A DNA stretch of 64,000 nucleotides, taken from Albitalea sp966211955 (GTDB lineage Bacteria; Pseudomonadota; Gammaproteobacteria; Burkholderiales; Burkholderiaceae_C). Where the stretch lies: NCBI GenBank assembly GCA_966211955.1, contig CBIHOF010000004.1:186001-250000 (forward strand), written 5' to 3'. Below are positions 26,389-34,969 of the stretch, piece by piece. The first letter of the stretch is position 1; each line of letters opens with the position of its first letter. Made by a program: the position numbers and the translations under genes. The notes beneath the pieces were generated by a model, which had not been told where the DNA came from, did no database searches, and worked only from the letters and a program-made list of their open reading frames with translations.

Positions 26389-26928
26389 ATGAACATCTCT
26401 TCCCTCTTCCTGTCCGCCGTGTCCTGTGCTGCGCTTTGCCTCGTGGGCTGCGGCGGGGGCGGCGGCGACAGCGCTGCCGTCACGCCGTCACAACCCGTCG
26501 CGCAATCGGTCGTCGGCACGCATGCCGATGGAAGCCGCTATGTCGGTACGTGGAACGGAGACTGCGCATCGATCATGGTCGGCACGCAGCTGCACTCGGT
26601 GCAGTACACGATCACGGTCAGCGGCGTTGCGTCCAACGTGCTGAGCGGCACCATCACCGTCTACGACTTCGGGACCAACTTCCTGCCGACCTGCAATGCG
26701 CAGCCGACGGTGATCGGCCCCGTCCCTGTCACGCTGACTGTCGACCCCGTCGTCGTGGCGGCATCCGGATACCTAGCGGGCGGTGCGGACAAGGTCACCA
26801 TCGCTCAGGCTGGCCAGACGGACCGGGTGACTTACATGGCCTTCACGCCCGACTTCCACGCCTTCTGGCTCGGCACCGCGCCGCAGTACACCAACACGAA
26901 CGTCCAGTACACGAAGGTCGGCGGCTGA
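26389..26928 (+). CDS. Putative lipoprotein of unknown function
   Basis: The 179-residue protein starts MNISSLFLSAVSCAALCLVG with a cysteine then five glycines, a clear lipobox (LVGC). The mature part has GTHADGSRYVGTWNGDCASI and ends YTNTNVQYTKVGG, a beta-rich pattern with one possible disulfide. The gene diverges from the larger lipoprotein at 24676. It has no known homologue that I recognise. Together with the genes at 17796 and 24676 it forms a set of three lipoproteins with glycine-rich mature starts. Confidence 0.7.
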   Translation: MNISSLFLSAVSCAALCLVGCGGGGGDSAAVTPSQPVAQSVVGTHADGSRYVGTWNGDCASIMVGTQLHSVQYTITVSGVASNVLSGTITVYDFGTNFLPTCNAQPTVIGPVPVTLTVDPVVVAASGYLAGGADKVTIAQAGQTDRVTYMAFTPDFHAFWLGTAPQYTNTNVQYTKVGG

Positions 26929-27041
26929 CACACCGCTGAGCTGGCCGCGCCTTCGCGGCGTGGCCGCCAGCTGCCCGTGCCATGTCCCGAGAGGGCATGC
27001 CTCTTGCCCGTTTCTCATCGTGCCAACCTTGGAGAACCACC

Positions 27042-27290
27042 ATGGCCAAGCTCGATGCAGACAAGCGCAACGACCTGGAGAAGGGCGAGTTCGCCTTCCC
27101 GAAGCAGCGCAAGGAACCGCTGGAAAACGCCTCGCACGTGCGCAACGCGATCGCCCGCTTCAACCAGGTCGAAGGCGTCACGGATTCAGAACGCGACGAA
27201 GCCTGGAAGCGCGTCACCTCCGCCGCGAAGAAGTTCGGCGTGGAGGTGAAGGAGAAGTCGTGGCGGGAGGTGGGCAAGAAGGAGAAGTGA
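27042..27290 (+). CDS. Small DUF6582-like protein
   Basis: The 82-residue, highly charged protein begins AKLDADKRNDLEKGEFAFPK and ends with basic residues (SWREVGKKEK). The middle HVRNAIARFNQVEGVTDSER resembles small proteins labelled DUF6582 in phages and proteobacteria. A ribosome site GGAGAA lies 6-11 nt before ATG 27042. It is convergent with the exonuclease gene, with only 3 bp between stops. Function unknown. Confidence 0.72.
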   Translation: MAKLDADKRNDLEKGEFAFPKQRKEPLENASHVRNAIARFNQVEGVTDSERDEAWKRVTSAAKKFGVEVKEKSWREVGKKEK

Positions 27291-27293
27291 ACC

Positions 27294-27854
27294 CTAAGGC
27301 TTGCCCGCGCTGTTGTGCCTGAGCATGTTGCAGAACAGCGCCCCTTGCTCGATCGCATCGTCCAGCGCGACATGCGTGTGAGGCAACTTGTCGAACCACT
27401 GCTTCGGCATGTTCTTCTTGGTGCTGTCGCGGTACCCGGTCTTGAGCAGCGCCATGGCGTATGACTTCATGTCCAGCGCCGAGTGGCTGAACGGGCTCTC
27501 GCCTACGAAACGCATCAGGTACCAATAGACGAAGAGGAAGTCGAAGCCCGCCGGGTAGGCGACGAACACCGGCTTGCCGGCGAGCGTCTTGATCCACGCC
27601 ACGTAGCGCCGCATCGCAGCCTCGGGCGCTTCGAGGTTCGAGCGGCAGGCGGCCCAGGCTTCGGGCTGCGTCGCCCACCATTCGGCCGTCTTGGGGTGTG
27701 CAGTCGCGCCAGGCAGCGTTTCGAGGTTCGCCGTGAAGGTCGAGACGAGTTGCTTGTCTGCCGTGTAGGCGGCCGAGCCGAAGCTCAGCATGGAATGCGG
27801 CCCGGGGATCGGGCCGTCGGTCTCGACGTCGGTGCTGATGTAGATCTCTGGCAT
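27294..27854 (-). CDS. DnaQ-like 3'-5' exonuclease
   Basis: The 186-residue protein has an RNase H-fold exonuclease start YISTDVETDGPIPGPHSMLS, giving acidic metal ligands D9 and E11. A mid aspartate lies in FVAYPAGFDFLFVYW, and a C-terminal HVALDDAIEQGALF gives the His/Asp pair. This is the DEDD pattern of DnaQ/oligoribonuclease-like enzymes acting on nucleic acid 3' ends. It stands alone and divergent from the ABC operon; the substrate is unknown. Confidence 0.82.
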   Translation of the reverse strand: MPEIYISTDVETDGPIPGPHSMLSFGSAAYTADKQLVSTFTANLETLPGATAHPKTAEWWATQPEAWAACRSNLEAPEAAMRRYVAWIKTLAGKPVFVAYPAGFDFLFVYWYLMRFVGESPFSHSALDMKSYAMALLKTGYRDSTKKNMPKQWFDKLPHTHVALDDAIEQGALFCNMLRHNSAGKP

Positions 27855-27908
27855 GGCGCGAGTGTAGTGACGGCCAATGCGCGAATTCGCCGCACGTCAA
27901 CGCGCACG

Positions 27909-27944
27909 CTTTGTATGCAATGTGCACCGCACTTTGTATGCAAT
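27909..27944 (+). promoter_or_regulatory. Paired operator sites upstream of ABC transporter operon
   Basis: The 13-mer CTTTGTATGCAAT occurs exactly twice (27909-27921 and 27932-27944), 23 bp apart, close to two helical turns. Its core TTGTATGCAA is a near-palindrome of the TTGTATACAA type bound by FCD-subfamily GntR regulators. Such a regulator is encoded in this operon from 32289. This is a strong candidate autoregulatory operator in the 225-bp divergent gap between the exonuclease and the ATPase gene. Confidence 0.65.
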
Positions 27945-28079
27945 CTGGGGCGCGGTGCGAGCAGCGTCACGTCGCGCACCGGCAACGTGAGCTTTTCGTT
28001 CATCGAGCGCTGAAAGGCGCTGGCACAGGCATTGCGACAAGGCGTTTTGCGGCAACGACGCCGCAAGGGATGCCGCACG

Positions 28080-29135
28080 ATGCCTGCACCGTCACTGCTC
28101 GACCAGCGCCTGGCCACGATGGCGGCGCATGCCGATCTGGAGCTGGTGAGGCTTGCCAAGCGATACGGCGCGGGTGCCGGCGCCTCGCTCGCGGTGGATC
28201 ACATCGACCTGCGCATCGCGGCCGGCCACTACTGCTGCCTGCTCGGCCCCTCGGGCTGCGGCAAGACCTCGACGCTGCGCATGATCGCGGGCCACGAGGA
28301 TGCGACGAGCGGCGACATCGTGCTCGGCGGGCGCAACATCACGCAACTGCCGGCGGCCGCGCGCGGCACGGCGATGATGTTCCAGAGCTACGCGCTCTTC
28401 CCGCACCTCTCGGCGCTGGACAACGTCGCCTTCAGCCTGAAGATGCGCGGCGTCGACAAACCCACGCGGCTCAAGCGCGCGCAAGACCTGCTGGAGCGTG
28501 TCTCGCTCGGCCACCTCGCGCAGCGCAAGCCGGCGGAGCTCTCCGGCGGCCAGCAGCAGCGGGTGGCGCTGGCGCGCGCGCTCATCACCGAGCCGCGCGT
28601 GCTGCTGCTGGATGAGCCGCTCTCGGCGCTCGACCCCTTCCTGCGAATCAGGATGCGCGCCGAGCTCAAGGCCTGGCAGAAGTCGCTGGGCATGACCTTC
28701 ATCCACGTCACGCATTCGCAGGAAGAGGCGATGGCGCTCGCGGACCAGGTGGTGGTGATGAACGCCGGCCGCATCGAGCAGGACGGCACGCCGCACCAGG
28801 TCTTCAACGCGCCGGGCTCGGAGTTCGTCGCACGCTTCATCGGCAGCCACAACGTCATCGTGCTCGGTGATCACAAGCTCGCGGTGCGCACCGACAAGAC
28901 GCGCCTGAGCCGCGCGCCGCTCGCCGTTGACGGGCCGCGCATTGCCGGCACGGTGACGGGCGTGGAGTACCAGGGCACGCACGTGCTCGTCACGCTGCAA
29001 AGCGATGCCTTGCCCGACGCTGGCGAGCTCTGCGCCGTGCTCAGCGAGTCCGACCATGCCGCGCTGCCCTGGCAGCCCGGCGACAGCGCGCTGGCGCATT
29101 GGCGCGACGCCGATGTCCACGTCCTCCCGACCTGA
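28080..29135 (+). CDS. ABC transporter ATP-binding protein, polyamine/opine type
   Basis: The 351-residue ATPase has Walker A LLGPSGCGKTSTLRM, signature LSGGQQQRVALARAL, Walker B RVLLLDEPLSALD, and a C-terminal TOBE-like domain near GTVTGVEYQGTHVLVTL. This is the PotA/spermidine-putrescine group. It is the first gene of a five- or six-gene operon with binding protein and two permeases. ATG 28080 is taken; ATG 28122 (MAAHADLELV) is also possible. The likely substrate is a small amine or amino-acid derivative, not resolved by sequence. Confidence 0.92.
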   Translation: MPAPSLLDQRLATMAAHADLELVRLAKRYGAGAGASLAVDHIDLRIAAGHYCCLLGPSGCGKTSTLRMIAGHEDATSGDIVLGGRNITQLPAAARGTAMMFQSYALFPHLSALDNVAFSLKMRGVDKPTRLKRAQDLLERVSLGHLAQRKPAELSGGQQQRVALARALITEPRVLLLDEPLSALDPFLRIRMRAELKAWQKSLGMTFIHVTHSQEEAMALADQVVVMNAGRIEQDGTPHQVFNAPGSEFVARFIGSHNVIVLGDHKLAVRTDKTRLSRAPLAVDGPRIAGTVTGVEYQGTHVLVTLQSDALPDAGELCAVLSESDHAALPWQPGDSALAHWRDADVHVLPT

Positions 29136-29169
29136 CCGCAGACCTGCCACCCCTGAACCGGAGACCGCC

Positions 29170-30471
29170 ATGACCGACCGCACCGAAGGCCACCACGACC
29201 AATCCGCACCGTCCGACGGCCTGTCGCGACGCGCCGTCATCAAGGGCGGCCTGCTCGGCACCGCCGGCATCCTCGCGAGCGGCTACGGCCCCGCGGTGCT
29301 CTCGGCCGAGCCGATCACCCTGCGCTACCTCGGCACGGCGGTGAACCAGGACAAGACCATCGCCGACAAGTTCGAGGCCGACACCGGCATCAAGGTGCAG
29401 TACATCCCGGTCACGACGGACGACGTGACCAAGCGCGCCGTTACCGCGCCCAACAGCTTCGACCTGATCGACACCGAATATTTCTCGCTCAAGAAGATCA
29501 TCCCCACGGGCAACCTCAAGGGCATCGACGTCAAGCGAATCAAGAACGCCGACAAGATCACACCGCTCTTCACGAAGGGCGAAGTCGCCGGCAAGAAGGT
29601 GGGCGACCAGGGCACCGCGCCCAAGAAGGTGATGTTCCTCGCCGGCGAGAAGAGCCGTGAGTTCTCGAAGGACCCGACGCAGTTCATGACGCTCATCCCG
29701 ACCGTCTACAACGCCGACACGCTGGGCATCCGGCCCGACCTCATCAAGCGCCCGATCGACAGCTGGAAGGAGTTGCTCAACCCGGAGTTCAAGGGCCGCA
29801 CGGCCATCCTCAACATCCCGTCCATCGGCATCATGGATGCGGCGATGGTGGTGGAGGCGATGGGCCTGTACAAGTACCCCGACAAGGGCAACATGACGAA
29901 GAAGGAGATCGACCTCACCATCAAGACGCTGATCGAGGCGAAGAAGGCCGGCCAGTTCAGAAGCCTGTGGAAGGATTTCAATGAATCGGTCAACCTCATG
30001 TCGTCCGGCGAGGTGGTGATCCAGTCGATGTGGTCGCCGGCGGTGACGGCCGTGCGCACCAAGGGCATCGCCTGCACCTTCCAGCCGCTGAAAGAAGGCT
30101 ACCGCGCCTGGGCTGCGGGCTTCGGCGTGCCGTCCACGCTGTCGGGCAAGAAGCTCGACGCGGCCTACGAGTTCATCAACTGGTTCCTCGATGGCTGGGC
30201 GGGCGCCTACCTCAACCGCCAGGGCTACTACAGCGCGGTGCTCGACACCGCCAAGGCCAAGATGGACGCCTACGAGTGGGCCTACTGGATGGAAGGCAAG
30301 CCGGCGGAAAAGGACATCAAGTCACCCAACGGCCAGTTGCTCGCCAAGGCGGGCGAGAAGCGCGACGGCGGCAGCTACGAGCAGCGCATGGGAGGCATCG
30401 CCTGCTGGAACGCGATCATGGACGAGAACACCTACATGGTGCAGAAGTGGAACGAGTTCGTCGCGGCTTGA
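29170..30471 (+). CDS. ABC transporter substrate-binding protein, PotD-like, TAT-exported
   Basis: The 433-residue binding protein has a twin-arginine-type signal LSRRAVIKGGLLGTAGILAS. A mature domain with the PotD-type opening TLRYLGTAVNQDKTIADKFE follows. The stretch MSSGEVVIQSMWSPAVTAV and the C-terminal WNAIMDENTYMVQKWNEF fit the extracellular family 1 group. ATG 29170 is preferred because the upstream ORF overlaps the ATPase end. It captures the solute in the periplasm for the two permeases that follow. Confidence 0.9.
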   Translation: MTDRTEGHHDQSAPSDGLSRRAVIKGGLLGTAGILASGYGPAVLSAEPITLRYLGTAVNQDKTIADKFEADTGIKVQYIPVTTDDVTKRAVTAPNSFDLIDTEYFSLKKIIPTGNLKGIDVKRIKNADKITPLFTKGEVAGKKVGDQGTAPKKVMFLAGEKSREFSKDPTQFMTLIPTVYNADTLGIRPDLIKRPIDSWKELLNPEFKGRTAILNIPSIGIMDAAMVVEAMGLYKYPDKGNMTKKEIDLTIKTLIEAKKAGQFRSLWKDFNESVNLMSSGEVVIQSMWSPAVTAVRTKGIACTFQPLKEGYRAWAAGFGVPSTLSGKKLDAAYEFINWFLDGWAGAYLNRQGYYSAVLDTAKAKMDAYEWAYWMEGKPAEKDIKSPNGQLLAKAGEKRDGGSYEQRMGGIACWNAIMDENTYMVQKWNEFVAA

Positions 30472-30508
30472 TGGCGTGCAAGGCGATGCCCACCACGAGC
30501 CCTGACGC

Positions 30509-31393
30509 ATGAAGGCCTTGAAGACCACGCCCGCCTGGCTGCAGGCCCTGCCCATGGGCGCGGTCTTCTTCGTGTTCTTCATCCTGCCGCTCGTGCTCGT
30601 GGCGGCGGTGAGTTTTTGGCCGCAGAACGAATACGCGCTGGAGCCGGGCTTCACGCTCGACAACTACGCGACGCTGTTTCGAGGCTGCGTGTTCGACGCG
30701 GGGTCGGGCGACCTGTGCGTGACGGCCAAGACGTACTTGTCCACGTTGAAGTTCTGCGTGCTGGTCTGGGCCATCACGCTGGTGCTGGGGTTCACGCTGG
30801 CCTACTTCGTGGCGTTCCACGTGCCGGGGATTGGCGCGCAGACGGCGCTCTTCACGGTGATGACGATCCCGTTCTGGACGTCCAACGTGATCCGCATGAT
30901 CTCGTGGATCCCGCTGCTCGGGCGCAATGGCTTCATCAACCAGGGCTTGATGGACATCGGTGCCATCCACCAGCCGATCGAGTGGCTGCTGTACTCCGAC
31001 TTCTCGGTGGTGCTGGCCTTTGTGCACCTGAACACCACCTTCATGATGGTGCCCATCTTCAACTCGATGATGAAGATCGACCGCGCACTCATCGAGGCGG
31101 CGGACGACTGCGGTGCGTCGGCCTGGCAGACGCTGTGGCAGGTCATCGTGCCGCTGTGCCGCACGGGCATCCTCATCGGCTCCATCTTCGTCATCACGCT
31201 CGTGATGGGCGATTTCGTGACGGTGGGCGTGATGGGCGGGCAGCAGATCGCCTCGGTGGGCAAGACCATCCAGGTGCAGACGTCCTACCTGCAGTTCCCG
31301 GCCGCTGCGGCAAATGCGGTGGTGCTGCTGGCGGTGGTGCTGCTCTTCATCGTGGCCTTGAACCGCCTCGTCGACCTGCGGCGAGAACTCTGA
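30509..31393 (+). CDS. ABC transporter permease, PotB-like
   Basis: The 294-residue membrane protein has about six hydrophobic spans. The conserved EAA loop is IEAADDCGASAWQTLWQVIVPLC, the contact site for the ATPase. The N-terminal GAVFFVFFILPLVLVAAVSFW and mid TIPFWTSNVIRMISWIPLLG are typical of the PotB group. It is followed one base later by the second permease, implying tightly coupled translation. Confidence 0.92.
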   Translation: MKALKTTPAWLQALPMGAVFFVFFILPLVLVAAVSFWPQNEYALEPGFTLDNYATLFRGCVFDAGSGDLCVTAKTYLSTLKFCVLVWAITLVLGFTLAYFVAFHVPGIGAQTALFTVMTIPFWTSNVIRMISWIPLLGRNGFINQGLMDIGAIHQPIEWLLYSDFSVVLAFVHLNTTFMMVPIFNSMMKIDRALIEAADDCGASAWQTLWQVIVPLCRTGILIGSIFVITLVMGDFVTVGVMGGQQIASVGKTIQVQTSYLQFPAAAANAVVLLAVVLLFIVALNRLVDLRREL

Positions 31394-31394
31394 C

Positions 31395-32282
31395 ATGGCA
31401 AGCGGCTCACGACGGCGATCGCGCGGGTTCTGGCTGCTGGCGGCGGTTTGCGCCCTGTACGTGCTCTTTCTCTATGGGCCGGTGATCACCATCTTCGTCC
31501 TGAGCTTCCAGGGGCCCGAGGGCGGGCTGACCTTTCCGATGCGCGGCGTCTCGCTGCACTGGTACAGGCAACTGTGGGCCGGGCTGGGCGTGGTGGACAT
31601 CGGCGCCGCGGTGCGCCGATCGCTCGCGCTTGGGCTCGCGGTGATGCTGTTCACCGTGCTCTTCTCACTGCTGGCCGGGCTCGCTTTCCGCAAGGGCTTC
31701 AAAGGCGGCGGCATGCTCTTCTACAGCTCGGTGGCAAGCCTCGTCATGCCGTCGATCATCATCTCGCTGGGCATTGGCCTGCAGTTCAGGCTCTTCGATT
31801 CGCTCATCAAATCAGTGCTGGAGCGCATCGGTTGGACCGAGATGCTCGAGCAGTACACCACCTTGACGGGGCTTGCCACATCGGGCCTTGGCGCACACCT
31901 CACGTGGACGCTGCCTTTCGGCATGCTCATCATGTTCGCGGTGTTCAACCGCTTCAACCCGGCATACGAAGAAGCGGCACGCGACCTCGGCGCGACGCCA
32001 TGGCAGGCCTTCAGGCATGTGGTGCTGCCGATGATCGCGCCCTCGCTCGTCGGCGTGGGCATGTTCGGCTTCACGCTCAGCTGGGACGAGATCGCGCGGT
32101 CATCGCAGGCCATCGGCGACGTCAACACGCTGCCGCTTGAGTTGCAGGGGCTCACCACCACTGTCACCACGCCCGCCATCTACGCCCTGGGCACCACCAC
32201 CACGGTGTTGTCGCTGGTGGTGATCTTTGCCGCGCTGGCCGCGGCGGCTGCGATGCGGCGCCGCGCGCTCGCACGCGTTTGA
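31395..32282 (+). CDS. ABC transporter permease, PotC-like
   Basis: The 295-residue membrane protein has about six spans and the EAA loop EEAARDLGATPWQAFRHVVLP. It partners the permease ending 1 bp upstream. The start RGFWLLAAVCALYVLFLYGP has the usual PotC opening. The regulator gene follows after 6 bp, so the whole set is one operon. Confidence 0.92.
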   Translation: MASGSRRRSRGFWLLAAVCALYVLFLYGPVITIFVLSFQGPEGGLTFPMRGVSLHWYRQLWAGLGVVDIGAAVRRSLALGLAVMLFTVLFSLLAGLAFRKGFKGGGMLFYSSVASLVMPSIIISLGIGLQFRLFDSLIKSVLERIGWTEMLEQYTTLTGLATSGLGAHLTWTLPFGMLIMFAVFNRFNPAYEEAARDLGATPWQAFRHVVLPMIAPSLVGVGMFGFTLSWDEIARSSQAIGDVNTLPLELQGLTTTVTTPAIYALGTTTTVLSLVVIFAALAAAAAMRRRALARV

Positions 32283-32288
32283 GCAGCC

Positions 32289-33050
32289 ATGGCCACCGCA
32301 CGCAGGCCCTCACCCTCGACAGGCGCCGTGCTGTCGGACGACGACATCCACCAGCGCCTGATCGAGGCGATCGTCGACCAGCGGCTCGTGCCCGGCACCA
32401 GGCTTGGCGAGGACAAGCTCGGCCAGGCCTTCGGCGTGTCGCGCACACGCATTCGCCAGGTGCTGATCCGCCTTGCACAGGAGCAGGTGGTGACGCTGCA
32501 ACCGAACAAGGGCGCGAGCATCGCCGAGCCCAGCGTGGACGAGGCGCGCGAGGTGTTCGAGGCGCGTGCAGTGGTCGAGTCGGTGCTGGTGCGGCGTTTC
32601 GTGGAACGCGCCAAGGCGCGGGACCTGAAGGCGCTGGCTGACTGCATCACCGAAGAAGAGACGGCACGACGCAGCGGTGACGCCGCGATGGCTTTGCGAC
32701 ATTCCGGGCGCTTTCATCTGCTGCTCGCGGATGCTGCCGATCACCAGACCTTTGCAAGCTTCCTGCGCAGGCTGGTCTCGCGCACCAGCCTCATCCTCAT
32801 GAGCTACGCGCCCGCCGAGGACGCGCGGGTGGCCGGCCCGCGCTGGGTGCAGGTGTGCCGCTGCGAAGAGCATCGCGGTTTGCTCGCCGCCTTGCGGCAG
32901 GCCTGCCGAGAAGGTGCGCAAGAGAAGGTGCGTGAGGCCGTGGCGCTGATGACTGCACATCTCGCGCACATCGAGGCCAGCCTTTGCTTCGACGACGAAG
33001 CGCCTGCGGACATCGACCTGCTTCAAGCGTTGGCGAAGGGCGGGCACTAG
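32289..33050 (+). CDS. GntR family transcriptional regulator, FCD subfamily
   Basis: The 253-residue protein has an N-terminal winged helix (LIEAIVDQRLVPGTRLGEDK, then GVSRTRIRQVLIRLAQEQVV) and an all-helical FCD ligand domain. The FCD metal-site histidines probably include HSGRFHLLLADAADHQ and the late ALMTAHLAHIEASL. It likely binds the TTGTATGCAA pair at 27909-27944 and responds to the transported compound. It is co-encoded with its target operon. Confidence 0.9.
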   Translation: MATARRPSPSTGAVLSDDDIHQRLIEAIVDQRLVPGTRLGEDKLGQAFGVSRTRIRQVLIRLAQEQVVTLQPNKGASIAEPSVDEAREVFEARAVVESVLVRRFVERAKARDLKALADCITEEETARRSGDAAMALRHSGRFHLLLADAADHQTFASFLRRLVSRTSLILMSYAPAEDARVAGPRWVQVCRCEEHRGLLAALRQACREGAQEKVREAVALMTAHLAHIEASLCFDDEAPADIDLLQALAKGGH

Positions 33051-33052
33051 CC

Positions 33053-33700
33053 ATGCACCTCCTGCTCATCAACCCCAATACGCGCGAGGCGCTGACCCGT
33101 CAACTGGTCGAGCACATGGCGCCTGCGCTGCCGATCCCGCTCGTGGGCATCACAGCCGCTTTCGGCGAGAGCTACATCGCCAGCGAAGCTGCCTACGTCG
33201 TGGGTGCACACGCGGTGCTCGATGCATGGCATCGCCACCTCACGGCGCACGGGCCACCCGCCGCCGTGCTGGTGGCCTGCTTCGGCGACCCGGGCGCATG
33301 GGCGCTGCGCGAGGTGGCTGGCGTGCCGGTGATCGGGTTGGCCGAAGCTGCGATGCGCGAGGCGGCGCAGCATGGGCCGTTCAGCATCGTGACGGGCGGC
33401 GCCGCCTGGGGCCCGATGCTGCAGCGGCTGGCGTCTGGGCTCGGGATCGCCCAGTTGCGCAAGGTACACACGGTGGAGATGAGCGGCGACCAACTCGCAG
33501 CCGACCCGTTGCGAGGCGCTGCCTTGCTGCAGCAGGCCGTGGACGATGCGCGCTGCGCCGATGACATCGGCGCCGTCGTGCTGGGGGGCGCGGCACTCGG
33601 CGGATTCGCAGGGCGGTTGCGCGTGCCCGATGACTGCGTGCTGGTGGACAGCATCGAAGCCGGCCTGCGCTGGTTGCGGACGATCGCGCAGCACTTCTGA
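33053..33700 (+). CDS. Asp/Glu/hydantoin racemase family protein with one catalytic cysteine missing
   Basis: The 215-residue protein matches hydantoin/Asp-Glu racemases (start LLLINPNTREALTRQLVEHM). The first catalytic cysteine is C76 in VACFGDPG. The second, normally in an LGCAG-type motif near residue 180, is glycine here (VVLGGAALGG, G179). These enzymes use two cysteines as acid and base, so classical racemase activity is doubtful. The gene follows the GntR gene by 2 bp and presumably acts on the imported compound. One-cysteine relatives can be decarboxylases or isomerases. Confidence 0.85.
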   Translation: MHLLLINPNTREALTRQLVEHMAPALPIPLVGITAAFGESYIASEAAYVVGAHAVLDAWHRHLTAHGPPAAVLVACFGDPGAWALREVAGVPVIGLAEAAMREAAQHGPFSIVTGGAAWGPMLQRLASGLGIAQLRKVHTVEMSGDQLAADPLRGAALLQQAVDDARCADDIGAVVLGGAALGGFAGRLRVPDDCVLVDSIEAGLRWLRTIAQHF

Positions 33701-34148
33701 GGCGCCGACGCACACGGCGTTCGGCATCTCGCGCTCGAGCAGATGTGTGGCGCTCGGCGCGTCGAACGCCGACTTCCTGGTGGCCGATGTGTCCGACCAC
33801 GACGCGGGCTGGTACGCGCTTGCAAAGCGCGGCAGCTACGACAACTTCTGGACCGACCAGAAGGCCATGGCCACGCTCGGCTTCTACAAGACGATGGCCG
33901 AGACGCGCGTCCCAGGCGCTTGTGACTTGCATCTCGATGTGGTCGACCCTGCCGTAGAAGTCGCGCAACCGCCTGCTTCTGCGCATGCCGTCCGGGCTCA
34001 CCAGAAGGCATCGCGATCGCGTTGGGGTCTTGGAATGCCGCGAGCAGATAGGCATGGGATGAACCGTGTCGATGTGCGATGATTCAATGTGATTGTTGCT
34101 TACTTTGTCACCATGCCGGGGTTATCCCGCTCTTCAATCGACATCCGA
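33701..34148 (+). pseudogene. Unrecognised coding remnant and spacer
   Basis: No good full-length gene fits here. On the plus strand a frame from about 33713 to 34082 reads like real protein (LGASNADFLVADVSDHDAGW, then DNFWTDQKAMATLGFYKTMA) but has no start or ribosome site. I could not assign it to a family. The last 65 bp are AT-richer and probably hold the promoter of the TetR gene. A remnant of a gene once in the transporter operon is the simplest reading. Confidence 0.35.
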
Positions 34149-34736
34149 ATGCCAACGACCTATCACCATGGGAACCTTCGCAACACGCTGCTCGAGGAGG
34201 CGATGCGCATCGTCGAGCGCGACGGCCCGGAGGCCGTGTCGCTGCGAGAGCTGGCCACGGCAGCGGGCGTGTCCACCGCCGCGCCGTACAAGCACTTCGC
34301 CGATCGTTCGGCGGTCCTCGCGGGCGTTGCGCTGAAGGGCTACCAGGACATGAGCGAGCGCTTGCGCGAGTTCACCGCGGCGAGGAACAGCCGGAAGAAC
34401 CTGCGGGCGGCGCTCGTGGCGTTCGTGCAATTCGCCGATGAGAGGCCGGGCTTGTTCCAGCTGATGTACATCCCGCCGCGCGGCCTCGAACTCTCGGACC
34501 CCGAAGTGAAAGCCGCGGAGCTGCAGTGTTATGAGAGCTTTCTGTGGTTGGTGGAGAGGTACTACGGGCCGATGGAGGAGGAGGTCCTGCGCGTGCGCAT
34601 CGTGGCGCTGTGGTCCACCTTGCTGGGCTATGCGGTGACGCGCCTGCGCCATCCACTGCAACCGAAGATGCTGCCCCGGCTCACGGACGCCGAGCTCACC
34701 GATGCGGTGCTCGACGCGGCCATCGGCCGCCCCTAG
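34149..34736 (+). CDS. TetR/AcrR family regulator
   Basis: The 195-residue protein begins MPTTYHHGNLRNTLLEEAMR with a TetR helix-turn-helix SLRELATAAGVSTAAPYKHF. Its C-terminal domain resembles the WHG group (ADERPGLFQLMYIPPRGLEL). ATG 34149 matches the usual family start; ATG 34089 would add 20 poor residues. No adjacent transport target lies on its own strand. It faces the LysR gene tail-to-tail and may control another part of the catabolic island. Confidence 0.87.
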   Translation: MPTTYHHGNLRNTLLEEAMRIVERDGPEAVSLRELATAAGVSTAAPYKHFADRSAVLAGVALKGYQDMSERLREFTAARNSRKNLRAALVAFVQFADERPGLFQLMYIPPRGLELSDPEVKAAELQCYESFLWLVERYYGPMEEEVLRVRIVALWSTLLGYAVTRLRHPLQPKMLPRLTDAELTDAVLDAAIGRP

Positions 34737-34739
34737 CGC

Positions 34740-34952
34740 CTACGCCGACTTCAGAACCGCCGCAGCCATCTTCTGCACGATGGCTGCCACCGATCGCGTC
34801 GCGAGCGAGACTTTCTTCTCTCGGGCCAGCCGAGCCAGGCGCGCGCTCACCGCGGATTGCGGAATGTCCAGAGCCGCCGTCGCGCCGAAAACGCTGCCGA
34901 TGTCCGCCACCTTCACGAACAGTGGCCACCTGGCATCGATGATGGTCTGCAT
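34740..34952 (-). pseudogene. LysR-like helix-turn-helix remnant
   Basis: A 70-codon ORF reads MQTIIDARWPLFVKVADIGS, continuing SVFGATAALDIPQSAVSARL, which is the start of a LysR-type DNA-binding domain. The effector domain is absent and the stop falls after VLKSA. It lies directly downstream of the complete LysR gene, 18 bp past its stop. It is best read as the truncated leftover of a second LysR regulator. A GTG 15 nt upstream could be the start if it is expressed. Confidence 0.5.
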
Positions 34953-34969
34953 GGAGGCCTTGTTCACGC

